A DNA stretch of 64,000 bases, from the NCBI GenBank assembly GCA_900104495.1, contig FMXS01000015.1, positions 39,991 through 103,990 on the forward strand, in the 5' to 3' direction. How positions within the stretch are numbered: the stretch's first letter is position 1; every line of letters begins with the position of its first letter. This document shows positions 1-9,095 of this stretch, in pieces. The position numbers and the translations under genes are program-made. The DNA comes from Ruminococcaceae bacterium FB2012. GTDB lineage: Bacteria; Bacillota; Clostridia; Oscillospirales; Ruminococcaceae. The notes below the pieces were generated by a model. The model saw only the letters and a list, made by a program, of their open reading frames with translations, made no database searches and had not been told where the DNA came from.

Positions 1-119
1 CATTCGGGCGCCGCAGTCTGAAGTGTAACGTTCACGTTTTCGCTTCTGTACTCACTGCGATGCCCGAATGGGCATTATCGTCCGCGTCAGCGGACACCAT
101 AATTGTGCATTGTGCATTG
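1..119. other. Non-coding left edge with inverted repeats
   Basis: No gene is seen here. CATTCGGGC at 1-9 is repeated inverted at 62-70, and GTCCGC/GCGGAC at 80-85/90-95 form a short hairpin. This is the 3' side of the leftward wall-polymer operon that ends at 120. No U-tract follows the hairpin in the leftward direction, so a simple intrinsic terminator is not evident. Confidence 0.5.
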
Positions 120-122
120 TTA
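100..122 (-). repeat. Tandem heptamer repeat (copy A)
   Basis: Read on the minus strand this is two to three copies of the heptamer ACAATGC followed by ACAATTA, immediately after the tagH-like stop codon. The same 20-base word occurs on the plus strand inside 32,071-32,098, also just after the end of an operon, and a degenerate copy is at 14,738-14,757. The shared position after gene ends suggests a dispersed intergenic repeat. Confidence 0.6.
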
Positions 123-857
123 TTTTATCATTTCTTCGTACTGCGCCGAGACCTCGTCGATGCCGCCGCAGGCTATGAGCTTGCCTTTCTCCAGGATTAT
201 CGCCTTGTTGCAGAGACGGCGCACCTGCGCTAAGGAGTGGGAAACGAACAGCACCGTCACGCCGGAGTCGAACATCCCCATGATCTTGGCTTCGGACTTC
301 TTCTTGAATTTTGCGTCGCCCACGGACAGCACCTCGTCAAGGATCAGAATATCCGGGTCAACCTGTGTGGCAATGGAGAATCCCAGGCGGGAACGCATTC
401 CCGAGGAATAGTTCTTGATCGGCACGTCGATGAACTCTTCCAACTCGGCGAATTTCACGATCTCGTCGTAGCGCTCCTGCACGAACTGCTTGGAGTAGCC
501 CAGCACCGAGCCGTAGAGGTAGATGTTCTCCCGGCCGGTATACTGCGAGTCAAAGCCCGCCCCAAGTTCAAGCAGCGGGACGATCTTCCCGTGACGGATG
601 ACCTGCCCTTCGGTGGGCTTGAACACTCCCGCGATGATCTTCAGAAGTGTACTCTTGCCCGCGCCGTTAAGCCCGAGGATGCCTACGCGGTCGCCCTTTT
701 CAACCTTGAAGCTCACGTTTTTCAGTGCCCAGAACTCGTTGTACTTGATCTGCCGCTTGAGGAACTTTATCACATATTCCTTGATGCTGTCAACCTTTTC
801 CTTGCTGAGATTGAACTTCATCGAGATGTCATTGACTTCGATAGCATATTTTGCCAT
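120..857 (-). CDS. tagH: TagH-like ABC transporter ATPase for polymer export
   Basis: ATP-binding subunit of an ABC-2 exporter that moves a lipid-linked teichoic acid or polysaccharide across the membrane. At 245 residues it matches the core ATPase of TagH/Wzt proteins and lacks a long C-terminal extension. The Walker A motif GLNGAGKST lies near residue 63, the signature region NYSSGMRSRLGFS near 150, and Walker B ILILDEVLSVGD follows. Start ATG at 857 has AAAGGA about 8 bases upstream. It is the last gene of the operon and follows the permease gene by 21 bases, the usual TagG-TagH pairing. The exact polymer cannot be told from the ATPase alone. Confidence 0.85.
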   Translation of the reverse strand: MAKYAIEVNDISMKFNLSKEKVDSIKEYVIKFLKRQIKYNEFWALKNVSFKVEKGDRVGILGLNGAGKSTLLKIIAGVFKPTEGQVIRHGKIVPLLELGAGFDSQYTGRENIYLYGSVLGYSKQFVQERYDEIVKFAELEEFIDVPIKNYSSGMRSRLGFSIATQVDPDILILDEVLSVGDAKFKKKSEAKIMGMFDSGVTVLFVSHSLAQVRRLCNKAIILEKGKLIACGGIDEVSAQYEEMIK

Positions 858-878
858 AGGATCGTCCTTTCTTAGAGG

Positions 879-1667
879 TCAGATGTGGAGGATGAAGCTA
901 TCCTGCTTCCACTTGAAAAGCGCAAAGCCGATGATAAGCGTCACAAGTGAAACGCACAGCGGCATTATCACCCAGTAGGGTTCGGTGAACATCGAGCTTC
1001 CGTAGACAGCGTCCCGGAAGATCTTGATTATCGAGTAAACGGGGTTGATCCTGAGTATCCAGCCGACGTTGTTCTTGACCAGTCTTTCCGCGTCGTAGAA
1101 TATAGCGCAGGTATACATGATAAGCATCAGCGCCACTTCCCAGAGGTATTCCGCGTCACGGAAGAACACCGCCACCGTGGAAAGGATCATCCCGACTCCG
1201 AGAGTGAACATAAACAGTATCAGCAGGGGTATCACCGCGGTAAGGGTCCACCAGTTGGGGTATACTCCGAGAACTACCGAAACGCCTACCAGCACGATCA
1301 GCGAGATCAGGAAGATCACGAAATTATACATCACGCTGGAAAGAGGGTAAATGTATTTCGGCACATAGACTTTCTTTATCATGCCCGCGTGGGCGCGTAT
1401 GGATTTCATCGCCACTTTCGTGCCGTTGGAGAAGAAGCTGTAAAGCAGTCTTCCCGTAAGGACGTATACCGGGAAGGCGCGGTCCTTTCTGCCGTAGAAG
1501 GTGGAGAACACCAGCGTCAGCACCAGCATGGTCAGCAGAGGTTCCAGCAGCGTCCAGATTATGCCAAGGTAGCTTCGCCTGTATTTCAGCTTGATGCCTT
1601 TCTTTACCAGTTCCCTCAGCAGGAAGCGGTATCTTTTGAAGCCCTCAATGTATTTTGTCAAATTCAT
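879..1667 (-). CDS. tagG: TagG-like ABC-2 transporter permease
   Basis: Integral membrane permease, 262 residues, of the ABC-2/TagG family, partner of the adjacent ATPase. Hydrophobic segments are visible at about residues 32-55, 60-80, 110-133, 145-170, 175-195 and 235-255, giving the six-helix topology of the family. The start ATG overlaps the stop of the upstream gene as ATGA, so translation is coupled. With TagF- and TagD-type genes in the same operon, the exported polymer is most likely a poly(glycerol-phosphate) type teichoic acid. That substrate assignment is inference. Confidence 0.85.
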   Translation of the reverse strand: MNLTKYIEGFKRYRFLLRELVKKGIKLKYRRSYLGIIWTLLEPLLTMLVLTLVFSTFYGRKDRAFPVYVLTGRLLYSFFSNGTKVAMKSIRAHAGMIKKVYVPKYIYPLSSVMYNFVIFLISLIVLVGVSVVLGVYPNWWTLTAVIPLLILFMFTLGVGMILSTVAVFFRDAEYLWEVALMLIMYTCAIFYDAERLVKNNVGWILRINPVYSIIKIFRDAVYGSSMFTEPYWVIMPLCVSLVTLIIGFALFKWKQDSFILHI

Positions 1668-3631
1668 TCCTGCCTTTCAAAGCCGAAGAGAGAGTTTATT
1701 GCTTCAAGAGCGTTGTTTTCAAAGCCGTCATAGAGCCCCTTTGCCGAGGTCTGGACCTCGAACACCGAGCTGTCGGTGATAAGCTCGCCGGCGGGAAGGT
1801 CGGGAGCGTATTCCGAGTAAAGTGTTCCGCCTTCGGGGCCGGACATCAGCAGAAGCTCTTTAGCTTCCGGCTCCCGCGGACGGGCCGCTTTTCCGAGAAG
1901 TGCCGCCGCCGTTTCAAGTCCCGAGCCGCCCTCGTAGGGATATACGAACCTGCCGCATTCCCACATAAGGAACAGCGGTATTTTTTTGCCCGTAAGCACC
2001 GTGACCTTGTAGCTTGACAGCGCCGCCGCGCCCTCGTCGCTGTCGGTGAGGACGCAAAGATACAGCCGCGCCGAAGGCTTTTCGGCGGAGTATTCCGCAA
2101 AGGCAGCGGAGATCTTCTTTGCGTCGTTCATATCGGCGGCGATGCAGAGAGTGTTCTCGCATTTTTTGTCCACAGCAGGGATAAGTGTGCATCCTACGGG
2201 TGCAGCCGGGGAGGCCGTCAATGCGATAAGCTCTCTTTCGCCGTCGCTGAACACAACAGCCTCGGGATGCTCTTCCGCCGCGGTTTTCCAGCCGCTCCAA
2301 AGCACGGAGGGCATCTTTTCGGTATGTTTCAGCCGCCTGCCGCTGCCGCTCAACAGCAGAGTCCTGTCATAGGTGCGGTTTATCAGCTCGGTCAGCATAG
2401 CGGGGTCGGGGTAGCCCTCCAGCAGTTCGCGTTCGCCGGGAGCCGCAAAGATACGCAGTCCCGTGTTCATATACCCCGCGAAGCGGTGGCGGAAGGGGTT
2501 CACCGTGTTGAACACCAGCACCGCGTCAAAGTTATCGCTGCCGAGAGAGCGCAGGATCTCGTTCTTCCAGACCGCTTTCCCGCTGAGCTCGTCGGAGTCG
2601 GCAGTCTGCATTTCCATATCGGAGGCGGAGAAGGTGTAGTCATCCCTCTGGATGATCCTTGTCCCTTCGCCGAAGCCGCGGCAGAAGGCCGAGGATGAAG
2701 TCGCAAAGGCAAAGACCGTCACGCTGTAACGCTCCTTGTCTATCCTGTCGCAGAAATTGCGAAGCGCCAGGGTATAGCGGGTGGAGGCGTTCAGATAGGC
2801 TGTCACGGCTATCTTCGGACGGTCCGAGCGGGGATATCCCACAAACTCGCTCTCTCCGAAAAACAGCGCCCCGATGATATTGCCTAAGGAAGTTTTCCTG
2901 TCGGGGACTTCTCCTGGGATCGGCGCGATCACATTCCCGGGGAGTGTCTCCTCCTCCTCGGCGGGAGCGTATATCTTCATCAGCTTTTCAATATCGGCAG
3001 GGGAGTATTTGGCATTGCTCTTCGCGGGAGCGTCAGATACCTTCTCCGCCGTAGCGCCGTAATAAGCCGGCTCCGCTCCGCGGATCAGCTTACCGCCGTA
3101 AAAGCTGTCAAGAAACAGCCTTTCGTTCATTATTTTCAGCACTTCGCCGTTGGCGCAGAGCATAAAGTCGGTCTGCGGGACGAGGCGGGAAAGTTCCTTG
3201 TAGATTCGGGCTTGAAACTTGCCTTTTTCATCCTCGGAGAACAGCAGACTGTTCTGATCGAAAAGGCAAAGATGCTTCTGCCCTTTGCGTCTGATGTAGT
3301 AAAGGGGCAGACGTCCGTCCGAGATCAGATATTTGGCCGAAGCCAGCGCCTTTACGAACTCGTCGGAGTCAAAGGCCACGAACCTTATATCCAGCCGGGG
3401 GAAACTCTCCTTGAAGGCCTTGAACTGTTCGTCGAATCTCGGCACGGCAATGATATGGGTGAACCTGTCCGCAAAGCCCCCCGAAGCGATCTCTCTGAAA
3501 AGCAGTTCCACATTTCCGCTGCCCGAAAGCATATCGCGGGCTATGTAGGCGATCTCTCTGTCCTTGGGCTTTGCCTGCATCGCTGAGTTGAAAAGGCAGA
3601 CCCGGTGCATTTTTTTATCTTCGTAGATCAT
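1664..3631 (-). CDS. Degenerate TagF-GT fusion-like protein, probable pseudoenzyme
   Basis: 655 residues with no intact enzyme motif. The N-terminal part keeps the scaffold of CDP-glycerol glycerophosphotransferases: AKYLISDGRLPLYYIRRKGQ near residues 98-117 parallels AKYLITDTSFTTRYIKKEGQ in the 781-aa protein of this operon. The catalytic NTWHGTPLK stretch is replaced by LCLFDQNSLLF, and the second motif ITDYSS is absent. The C-terminal half resembles the GT-B part of the same paralogue without its nucleotide-sugar binding residues. Overlaps both neighbours by ATGA. It may be a structural or regulatory subunit. The reading frame is fully open, so it is not a simple pseudogene. Function unknown. 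Confidence 0.7.
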   Translation of the reverse strand: MIYEDKKMHRVCLFNSAMQAKPKDREIAYIARDMLSGSGNVELLFREIASGGFADRFTHIIAVPRFDEQFKAFKESFPRLDIRFVAFDSDEFVKALASAKYLISDGRLPLYYIRRKGQKHLCLFDQNSLLFSEDEKGKFQARIYKELSRLVPQTDFMLCANGEVLKIMNERLFLDSFYGGKLIRGAEPAYYGATAEKVSDAPAKSNAKYSPADIEKLMKIYAPAEEEETLPGNVIAPIPGEVPDRKTSLGNIIGALFFGESEFVGYPRSDRPKIAVTAYLNASTRYTLALRNFCDRIDKERYSVTVFAFATSSSAFCRGFGEGTRIIQRDDYTFSASDMEMQTADSDELSGKAVWKNEILRSLGSDNFDAVLVFNTVNPFRHRFAGYMNTGLRIFAAPGERELLEGYPDPAMLTELINRTYDRTLLLSGSGRRLKHTEKMPSVLWSGWKTAAEEHPEAVVFSDGERELIALTASPAAPVGCTLIPAVDKKCENTLCIAADMNDAKKISAAFAEYSAEKPSARLYLCVLTDSDEGAAALSSYKVTVLTGKKIPLFLMWECGRFVYPYEGGSGLETAAALLGKAARPREPEAKELLLMSGPEGGTLYSEYAPDLPAGELITDSSVFEVQTSAKGLYDGFENNALEAINSLFGFERQE

Positions 3632-4131
3632 TGATCCGCACCCTTCCTTTCCGCGCCGGATACGGCGGTCAGAGCCTTTTCAAGCTCTTCCGCGTCGCAG
3701 CCGATCACCAGCGTGCCTTTCTTTGGGGCGTCCGCCCGGGAAAGAGTGAAAAACCCACCCTCGTCGCTGTCGGGGACCGTCAGCACAAAGCTGCTGTGGT
3801 TCTGGGAGACTCCGGCGGCTTCGTCCGAGCAGACAACGCTGAGATTGCCCAGTTCCGCCGGAACAAGCTGTCTGCGGATGTTATCCGCGAACAGTTCATC
3901 GGTAAGGATGCAGGCGTGTAATTCAATGCCCTTCGCGCGGATAGCGGTCAGCGCGTCGATGACGGCTTTAAGGCAAAGATCCGAGCCTTTCCTCGCCGAC
4001 ACGAAAAGTCTCAGACCGCTTGTGTAAACGGCGGCGGCCTCTTCGATACGCACCGCATTTCCGCAGATTGTGCTTTTGGTCACGATATAGCGGACGTCAC
4101 TGCGTCCCTTGACTGTCAGTTCGTTAATCAT
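3628..4131 (-). CDS. Unknown protein, possible degenerate GT-B half domain
   Basis: About 167 residues, no signal peptide or membrane segment. I do not recognise a family firmly. The central part (RLFVSARKGSDLCLKAV... HACILTDE) has the rhythm of the second Rossmann half of GT4 glycosyltransferases and of the C-terminal half of the 655-aa protein, but without the usual E-x7-E donor-binding motif. Three ATG codons lie in a row at 4137, 4134 and 4131; AAAGGG upstream gives good spacing only to 4131. It overlaps the LicD-like gene upstream and the 655-aa gene downstream, so it is co-translated with them. Confidence 0.55.
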   Translation of the reverse strand: MINELTVKGRSDVRYIVTKSTICGNAVRIEEAAAVYTSGLRLFVSARKGSDLCLKAVIDALTAIRAKGIELHACILTDELFADNIRRQLVPAELGNLSVVCSDEAAGVSQNHSSFVLTVPDSDEGGFFTLSRADAPKKGTLVIGCDAEELEKALTAVSGAERKGADQ

Positions 4132-5344
4132 CATCATATCCCTTTATCACGATAGGCTTCATATGCTCTTCGGGTATCATTTCCCGGAGCTCGGCGGCCA
4201 GCTGTCCGTTGCCTTCACGCCGGAGCAGGTCCGTCATGCAGTCGAATATCTCCGGGTCGAAGCAGAGCCCCAGACCCAGCTGATAGTTCTTCATCAGCTT
4301 TTCCCGGTAGGGTGCAAGGGCTGCCGAAAGCTCGTCGAAACGGCCCTCACGGCGCATAGAGAGCAGTTCCTTCTTTATCGGTGCGTACTGCTCGTAAAGC
4401 TCGAAGCGGTCTCCGGTGCGGAAAAGCAGGTCCCAGTAGTGCTTGATAGTGTCCACCTTCGGCTGGCTCGCTTTCTGCTTGCGGATGTATCTCTCCCTCT
4501 CGGCGATATACTTGTTCAGCGGAAGTCCGATGTCCGCGATCTCCTTGAGATAATCCCTGTATGGTATCTCGGTGTCGGCCACGATGTATTCGGTCATTTT
4601 TCTGCCGGGCAGCCTCCGGGACATATATCCCTGTCCGTACATCGAAACGAAATACTCTCTTGCGGGCACAGGAAAGCTGCGGCCTTCAAGGGTGGTCATT
4701 ACCGGCTCCGCGAACCAGCTTCGCTCAAAGTGATGCCGCTGAGTGCGGAAATACTTGGAAAAGCATCGCTGCGCAGAGGGATTGTCGTAAATCCCGCAGA
4801 ACTCGTCAAACATTTTGCGGGTGAATTCAAGGCTGCTTTCGGGAGTTTTCAGCTTCGGCCTTACCAGCTTCTCGCAGAACTCGTATTTCTTCGCTTCGGC
4901 GCGGCTGCCTTCGGCAAAGGTCATCTCAAAGCCGATCTCCTTGGCGGTAGCCAGCTTGGACTTGATGCGGCTGGCAGGGAAGTCCCGCAGTACGCTTATC
5001 CTCACCGCGAAGCCGTACTGTCTGTAATGGTGGTAGTTGGGCAGATCGAGGTACAGAGTGTTGTCGTTGACATAACGGCAGCCGAAGTCGCCGTATCTGG
5101 GCTCGTTGAGCCAGCTTTCAAGGGAGCGGTGAGCGGGCTTTTCCTTCTCAAAGGCTTCCATGAATCTCAAAAGCTCCGGCACACGCATTATCACCTCTGC
5201 GATCATGCGCTCCTCGCCCATGTGATCCTTCTGCACCGCTTCAAGGGCGGTGTTCTCGTGGAGGAAGTAGGTGATCCCGTACTTCCGGCAGATGCCGTCC
5301 ACTTCGCAAAGCAGCGTAAAGAGTGTTTTCTGTATTTCAGTCAT
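4124..5344 (-). CDS. Degenerate LicD-family protein
   Basis: 406 residues. The first 40 residues align by eye with the LicD protein next to it: ICRKYGITYFLHENTALEAVQ against ICKKHDITYYLAGGTALGAVR. LicD proteins transfer a phospho-amine such as phosphocholine from a CDP carrier to a polymer and need the WDDDMD metal site. Here that place reads HMGEERMIAEV, so the aspartate cluster is lost. The C-terminal part has charged helices. Start ATG at 5344 has a GGGAG-type site upstream. It probably arose by duplication of the neighbouring licD and may act as an accessory or binding subunit. That role is inference. Confidence 0.7.
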   Translation of the reverse strand: MTEIQKTLFTLLCEVDGICRKYGITYFLHENTALEAVQKDHMGEERMIAEVIMRVPELLRFMEAFEKEKPAHRSLESWLNEPRYGDFGCRYVNDNTLYLDLPNYHHYRQYGFAVRISVLRDFPASRIKSKLATAKEIGFEMTFAEGSRAEAKKYEFCEKLVRPKLKTPESSLEFTRKMFDEFCGIYDNPSAQRCFSKYFRTQRHHFERSWFAEPVMTTLEGRSFPVPAREYFVSMYGQGYMSRRLPGRKMTEYIVADTEIPYRDYLKEIADIGLPLNKYIAERERYIRKQKASQPKVDTIKHYWDLLFRTGDRFELYEQYAPIKKELLSMRREGRFDELSAALAPYREKLMKNYQLGLGLCFDPEIFDCMTDLLRREGNGQLAAELREMIPEEHMKPIVIKGYDDD

Positions 5345-5362
5345 TGCGTTTTACACTCCCTC

Positions 5363-7000
5363 TCACAGCAGCGGTGCGTTTTTCACGACCTGCTCGTCCA
5401 CGCCCAGGGCGAGCAGCTTTTTGCGCATCTCGTTGAGGATGATACCGTTGCGGGTGTTGGCTCTCGCGGTCAGATAGGCGGCCACGGCCTCTTCCTCGTG
5501 GCCCAGCTTCAGCAGAGCGTCCCCGCGGAGCTTCATAAGCTCGCCGTCGCCGGGATGCCTGTCGATATGCTTCTGCGCCTCGTTGACGATGTCGTAAAGC
5601 GATTTGTTGTCGTCGGCCTTCGACGTCCTCACCAGAAGGTCGCAGCGGATAAGGTCGATAACGTCCGGGTACTGCGGATACCACATCTCACATATCCTGC
5701 CTGCCTCGCTCAGATCTTTGTGATCGTATATCGCTATGGAAATATTTCTCACCGCGTTCATCAGCGATTCCGCTGCGAGGATGTCCTCGTCCGGCTCGCG
5801 GTTGAAGCGGTATATTTTAAGTATCTTCCGCGCCTGATAGTATTTTCCCTCGGTAATTAACAGCATCAGTGCGGCATAGATTATCCCGTCGTTCACATCC
5901 ACGAAGACCTGCCACTTGTTGAACTCTCCCGCCAGCTGAGCCGAGAGATACCTGCTGAGGGCTGTCCTCAGCTCCTTGTAGCGGCGCTGTCTGAGCATCC
6001 CCCGCAGGTCGATGCCTTCAAGCTCCCGCTCTATGCGCATCCTGTGCTTGACTGCAAGGAGCCTCAGACGGTTCTGATTGTTCTTTTCACGGTCGTAGAG
6101 TATATCCACTCTGTCCTTCTTGTATTCCCAGTAATCCGCCAGCGCCTTTTCCTTGTCCATGAAGATAAGATAATCGTCGATGTAGTTGACGTAGCTCATG
6201 GTAAGGCTGTGAAGGGAGGTGTGTGTCTCCTGCTCCTGGACCTCGGGAATATACATCCAGGTGTCGCCGTAGGCTTCTCTGAAAATGCCTTCGGCGCAGC
6301 AGCCCACGGGGACAAGCACATCCTCGAACTGTTCAAGGCGGGGAGTGCGGTAGTTCTTCCGCTCGTACATCAGTATACGCAGGCCCCAGCGCAGACAGTA
6401 GTAGTCGCATTCCTCGTCGGTGTCGCTGTATGAGAATATCTTGTCCTCCAGCAGGCCCAGCACATAGGCGCGGCCCCTTTCCTCCATCATGTCGAGATAG
6501 TATTTGTAGGTCTCGTAGTCAAAGTCGGAGTCGTGGTTTACCACCTGCCTGTTGACAACGAAGTATGAGGTCAGCAGTTCGGTGTATACCAGCATCAGCC
6601 TGCGGAATTCCTTGTATTTCTCCGGGTCCTTGGGGACCGGGTCCATGACCATGAACTCAACGTGCTGGCCGCAGGCCGCTCCTGCAAGGGCCTGGGAGCG
6701 GTAAATGGTGGTGGTGTTCTTGTCCACATAGCGCAGTATCGGGTTGCGGTAAAGCTCGTTGCGGACGGTGGAGGCATAGCCCCTGTCCGGCCGTATCTCG
6801 CTGTCGATGACCTTCTCCAGCTTCTTCCAGTTCTCACGGGTGATATAGAGGTCCATATCGTCGTCCCAGGGCAGAAAGCCGTTGTTGCGCACCGCCCCGA
6901 GAGCCGTGCCGCCCGCGAGATAATAGGTTATGTCATGCTTCTTGCAGATCGCGTCGATCTCCTTGAGCAGTTTCAGCAGATTTTCCTGAACGGGAGTCAA
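5363..7000 (-). CDS. licD: LicD-family phosphotransferase with helical-repeat C-terminus
   Basis: Cytoplasmic transferase of the LicD/nucleotidyltransferase-fold family, which moves a phosphoryl- or phosphonyl-amine group from a CDP-activated donor onto teichoic acid or glycan. The family hallmark GGTALGAVR (about residues 30-38) followed by GFLPWDDDMDLYI (about 41-53) is intact. Length is 545 residues; classical LicD is about 270, so the extra 250 residues are an addition, with TPR-like helices at about 400-530 (LMKLRGDALLKLGHEEEAVA). Start is TTG at 7000, with GGAGG 9 bases upstream. It directly follows the dehydrogenase, aminotransferase and cytidylyltransferase genes, which fits those making its donor. 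Confidence 0.85.
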   Translation of the reverse strand: MTPVQENLLKLLKEIDAICKKHDITYYLAGGTALGAVRNNGFLPWDDDMDLYITRENWKKLEKVIDSEIRPDRGYASTVRNELYRNPILRYVDKNTTTIYRSQALAGAACGQHVEFMVMDPVPKDPEKYKEFRRLMLVYTELLTSYFVVNRQVVNHDSDFDYETYKYYLDMMEERGRAYVLGLLEDKIFSYSDTDEECDYYCLRWGLRILMYERKNYRTPRLEQFEDVLVPVGCCAEGIFREAYGDTWMYIPEVQEQETHTSLHSLTMSYVNYIDDYLIFMDKEKALADYWEYKKDRVDILYDREKNNQNRLRLLAVKHRMRIERELEGIDLRGMLRQRRYKELRTALSRYLSAQLAGEFNKWQVFVDVNDGIIYAALMLLITEGKYYQARKILKIYRFNREPDEDILAAESLMNAVRNISIAIYDHKDLSEAGRICEMWYPQYPDVIDLIRCDLLVRTSKADDNKSLYDIVNEAQKHIDRHPGDGELMKLRGDALLKLGHEEEAVAAYLTARANTRNGIILNEMRKKLLALGVDEQVVKNAPLL

Positions 7001-7042
7001 AGCGTTTTACCTCCAATTTCGGATCGATTAAGCCGGCAGATC

Positions 7043-7999
7043 TCACACCCAGAACTTGTCCGTCGGCGGGTCGAGGCTGATCTCGGTGCCTACGTCGCCG
7101 CACATTTCAAATACGCGGTTGGCAAAGTTCATATCGTGCATGGAAAGCCCCACGTTGTAGGCGATGATCCGCTCTTTGTCGTTCTCTCTGCCCACGGCTT
7201 TGCCTGTGATGACATCCGCCACTTCGGCGTGATACTTCCACTTGTCGTAATACTTGAAGCCCCGGACGTGAGCGTCGTCGTCGCAGAAGACCTTGTCAAA
7301 GGCCAGGTCGCAGCCCAGGAAGCCTCTCAGATGAACGGCGTCAACGAACACGCCCTCCTTGAAACAGTCTGCGGAGCAGAAGTCATTATCGGTGTAGGTC
7401 ACGGCGGAGATGATAACATCGCTGCCCCTTACCACATCCTCGTAGCTGTCAACGTAAACAAACTCGGCGTTGGGATAGTTCTTTCCGTCCTCGCCCTTGA
7501 AATACTTTGTGTAAAGCTCGTGCTGGTCCTTGTACTTCAGCACCTTGATCTTCAGCGGACGCTCGGGATACTTGGCCAGCAGCACTTTCATTGCGGCTCT
7601 GCCTGTGTTGCCCAGTCCCATTACGCCGATCTCGTAGAAATCCTTCACCGCAAGAGTGGTTATGGAGTGGGCCGCCACCGCGCCGGTGCGCATGGTGGTG
7701 ATCCAGTTTCCGTCCATGATAGCCTTGGGAGTGCCGGTCTGATAATCGTAAAGCACGATCTGGCTGTCCAGCGAAGGCACTCGCCCCAGATGACGGGTGA
7801 TGACCTTCACTCCGCCCGCATCGAACTGCGGCAGCAGGCAGGGCATTACGTTGAAGAACGCATCGTTTTCGAGATGCAGACTGATCTTCGCGGGAAGGAT
7901 CGCGTCGTTCTTGTGCATGAGCATTTCCTCGACCCATTCGTAGCACTTGACGGGTGAGATGTTGAGCTTCTTGATGTCGTTGAATGTGATGACCTTCAT
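7043..7999 (-). CDS. Ornithine cyclodeaminase/mu-crystallin family dehydrogenase
   Basis: 318 residues of the OCD/mu-crystallin family, whose members include ornithine cyclodeaminase, archaeal alanine dehydrogenase and imine-reducing synthases such as SbnB. The family motif TTMRTGAVAAH is at residues 101-111 and a Rossmann NAD(P) loop GVMGLGNTG at 125-133. The start ATG at 7999 has GGAGGT 8 bases upstream. It sits between the class V aminotransferase and licD. One attractive reading is NADH-dependent alanine formation to feed the aminotransferase. Another is reduction of an imine in the substituent itself. Sequence alone does not choose between these. Confidence 0.75.
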   Translation of the reverse strand: MKVITFNDIKKLNISPVKCYEWVEEMLMHKNDAILPAKISLHLENDAFFNVMPCLLPQFDAGGVKVITRHLGRVPSLDSQIVLYDYQTGTPKAIMDGNWITTMRTGAVAAHSITTLAVKDFYEIGVMGLGNTGRAAMKVLLAKYPERPLKIKVLKYKDQHELYTKYFKGEDGKNYPNAEFVYVDSYEDVVRGSDVIISAVTYTDNDFCSADCFKEGVFVDAVHLRGFLGCDLAFDKVFCDDDAHVRGFKYYDKWKYHAEVADVITGKAVGRENDKERIIAYNVGLSMHDMNFANRVFEMCGDVGTEISLDPPTDKFWV

Positions 8000-8014
8000 G
8001 ACTTTGACCTCCGT

Positions 8015-9079
8015 TTATTTGTTCAGTACCTTTTTGAACAGATCTATCAGCATAATGTTGCCCTCGACGGTGTGGTTGCCGAGATGTCCGACTCTGATGA
8101 CCGTTTTTGCCAGGTCTCCGCCGTTAGGAGTAACGAAGACGTCATACTCCTTTTTCAGCGTTTCGTAGACTTCGTAGGCGTTGCCGTCGGGGAAGTAAAG
8201 GGGAGTCACCGCATTTGAAAGCGGATATTCGGGAAGGGTGAGCCCCGTGCCGTCCAGCCTTGCGCGGAAGTCCGATGCGACTTCCTTCATATGAGCCAGC
8301 TTGTTTTCAAGACCGGTCTCGTCGATGAACCTCAGCATATCCTGTAATTCGTAAATAAGCCTTACGGCAGGAGTGAAGGGGGTCTGTCCGCGCTTGCCGT
8401 TTTCAATGTGGCTGTTGAAATCGAGATACATTGACTTTGCCTTTTTGCCCTGAACTCTCTGCTCGTACATCCGCTTGCTCAGCAGCACGATAGAAAGTCC
8501 CGGAGCCAGTGCCAGCGACTTCTGCGAGGAGAATATCAGCGCGTCGATGCCCAGCGCATCCATGTCGATGGGGTCAGCCAGGAAGGAGCTTATAGCGTCC
8601 ACCACAAAGAGCATACCGTTCTTTTTGCAGAACTCGGAAAGCATCTTTGCATCGTAGAGCTGTCCCGTGGAAGTCTCGTCGATGTTGACGAGAAGCCCCG
8701 TATAGCCCTTGCCGTCGAAGGCGTAAACGTCCTCTTTGGTGAGAGCCTTGCCGTAGGGCACCTTTACCGCATCATAAGGTACACCGTGGATGTCGCAGAT
8801 CTGCGTGAAGCGGTGCCCGAAGGAACCGCCGTCGATGACCAGGAGCTTGTCCTTTTCATCAAAGCAGTTGAGGACCGTTGCCTCCATAGCGCCCGTTCCC
8901 GAACAGGTCAGGAAGACGGTCTTTGCGCCCTCACCGGCGTTAGCGAACTTAGTCAGCAGGCTCTCGCACTCCAGCACCACCTGTGAAAACTCCGGCGTTC
9001 TGAAATAAGGCACTTGATTCTTTGCAATTTCAAAGGTCCTGTCAAACATCTCCACGGGACCGAGTGTAAACAGTTTCAT
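8015..9079 (-). CDS. Class V PLP aminotransferase, PhnW/AEP-transaminase-like
   Basis: 354 residues of fold-type I, class V. The opening FTLGPVEM resembles the LxPGPxx start of 2-aminoethylphosphonate:pyruvate and alanine:glyoxylate aminotransferases. LTCSGTGAMEA (about 58-68) forms the phosphate cup, DAISS (161-165) holds the cofactor-ring aspartate, and SSQKSLALAPG contains the likely Schiff-base lysine, K187. PhnW-type enzymes interconvert phosphonoacetaldehyde plus alanine and aminoethylphosphonate plus pyruvate. Its place next to a LicC/PntC-like cytidylyltransferase and LicD supports making an amino-phosphonate or amino-alcohol phosphate for polymer decoration. No PepM gene is in the window, so the substrate is open. 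Confidence 0.75.
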   Translation of the reverse strand: MKLFTLGPVEMFDRTFEIAKNQVPYFRTPEFSQVVLECESLLTKFANAGEGAKTVFLTCSGTGAMEATVLNCFDEKDKLLVIDGGSFGHRFTQICDIHGVPYDAVKVPYGKALTKEDVYAFDGKGYTGLLVNIDETSTGQLYDAKMLSEFCKKNGMLFVVDAISSFLADPIDMDALGIDALIFSSQKSLALAPGLSIVLLSKRMYEQRVQGKKAKSMYLDFNSHIENGKRGQTPFTPAVRLIYELQDMLRFIDETGLENKLAHMKEVASDFRARLDGTGLTLPEYPLSNAVTPLYFPDGNAYEVYETLKKEYDVFVTPNGGDLAKTVIRVGHLGNHTVEGNIMLIDLFKKVLNK

Positions 9080-9095
9080 TATTATTTCTCCTTTG

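Noticed and set aside
1..119. Left-edge inverted repeats as transposon ends
   Set aside because: The 9-base arms are only 52 bases apart, with no transposase, no target duplication and no coding remnant between them.
4109..5860. A 583-codon open frame on the plus strand opposite the LicD genes
   Set aside because: It runs through the ends of two well-supported minus-strand genes, has no ribosome site, and its product has no domain pattern. Long antisense frames are expected from the GC-rich third codon positions here.
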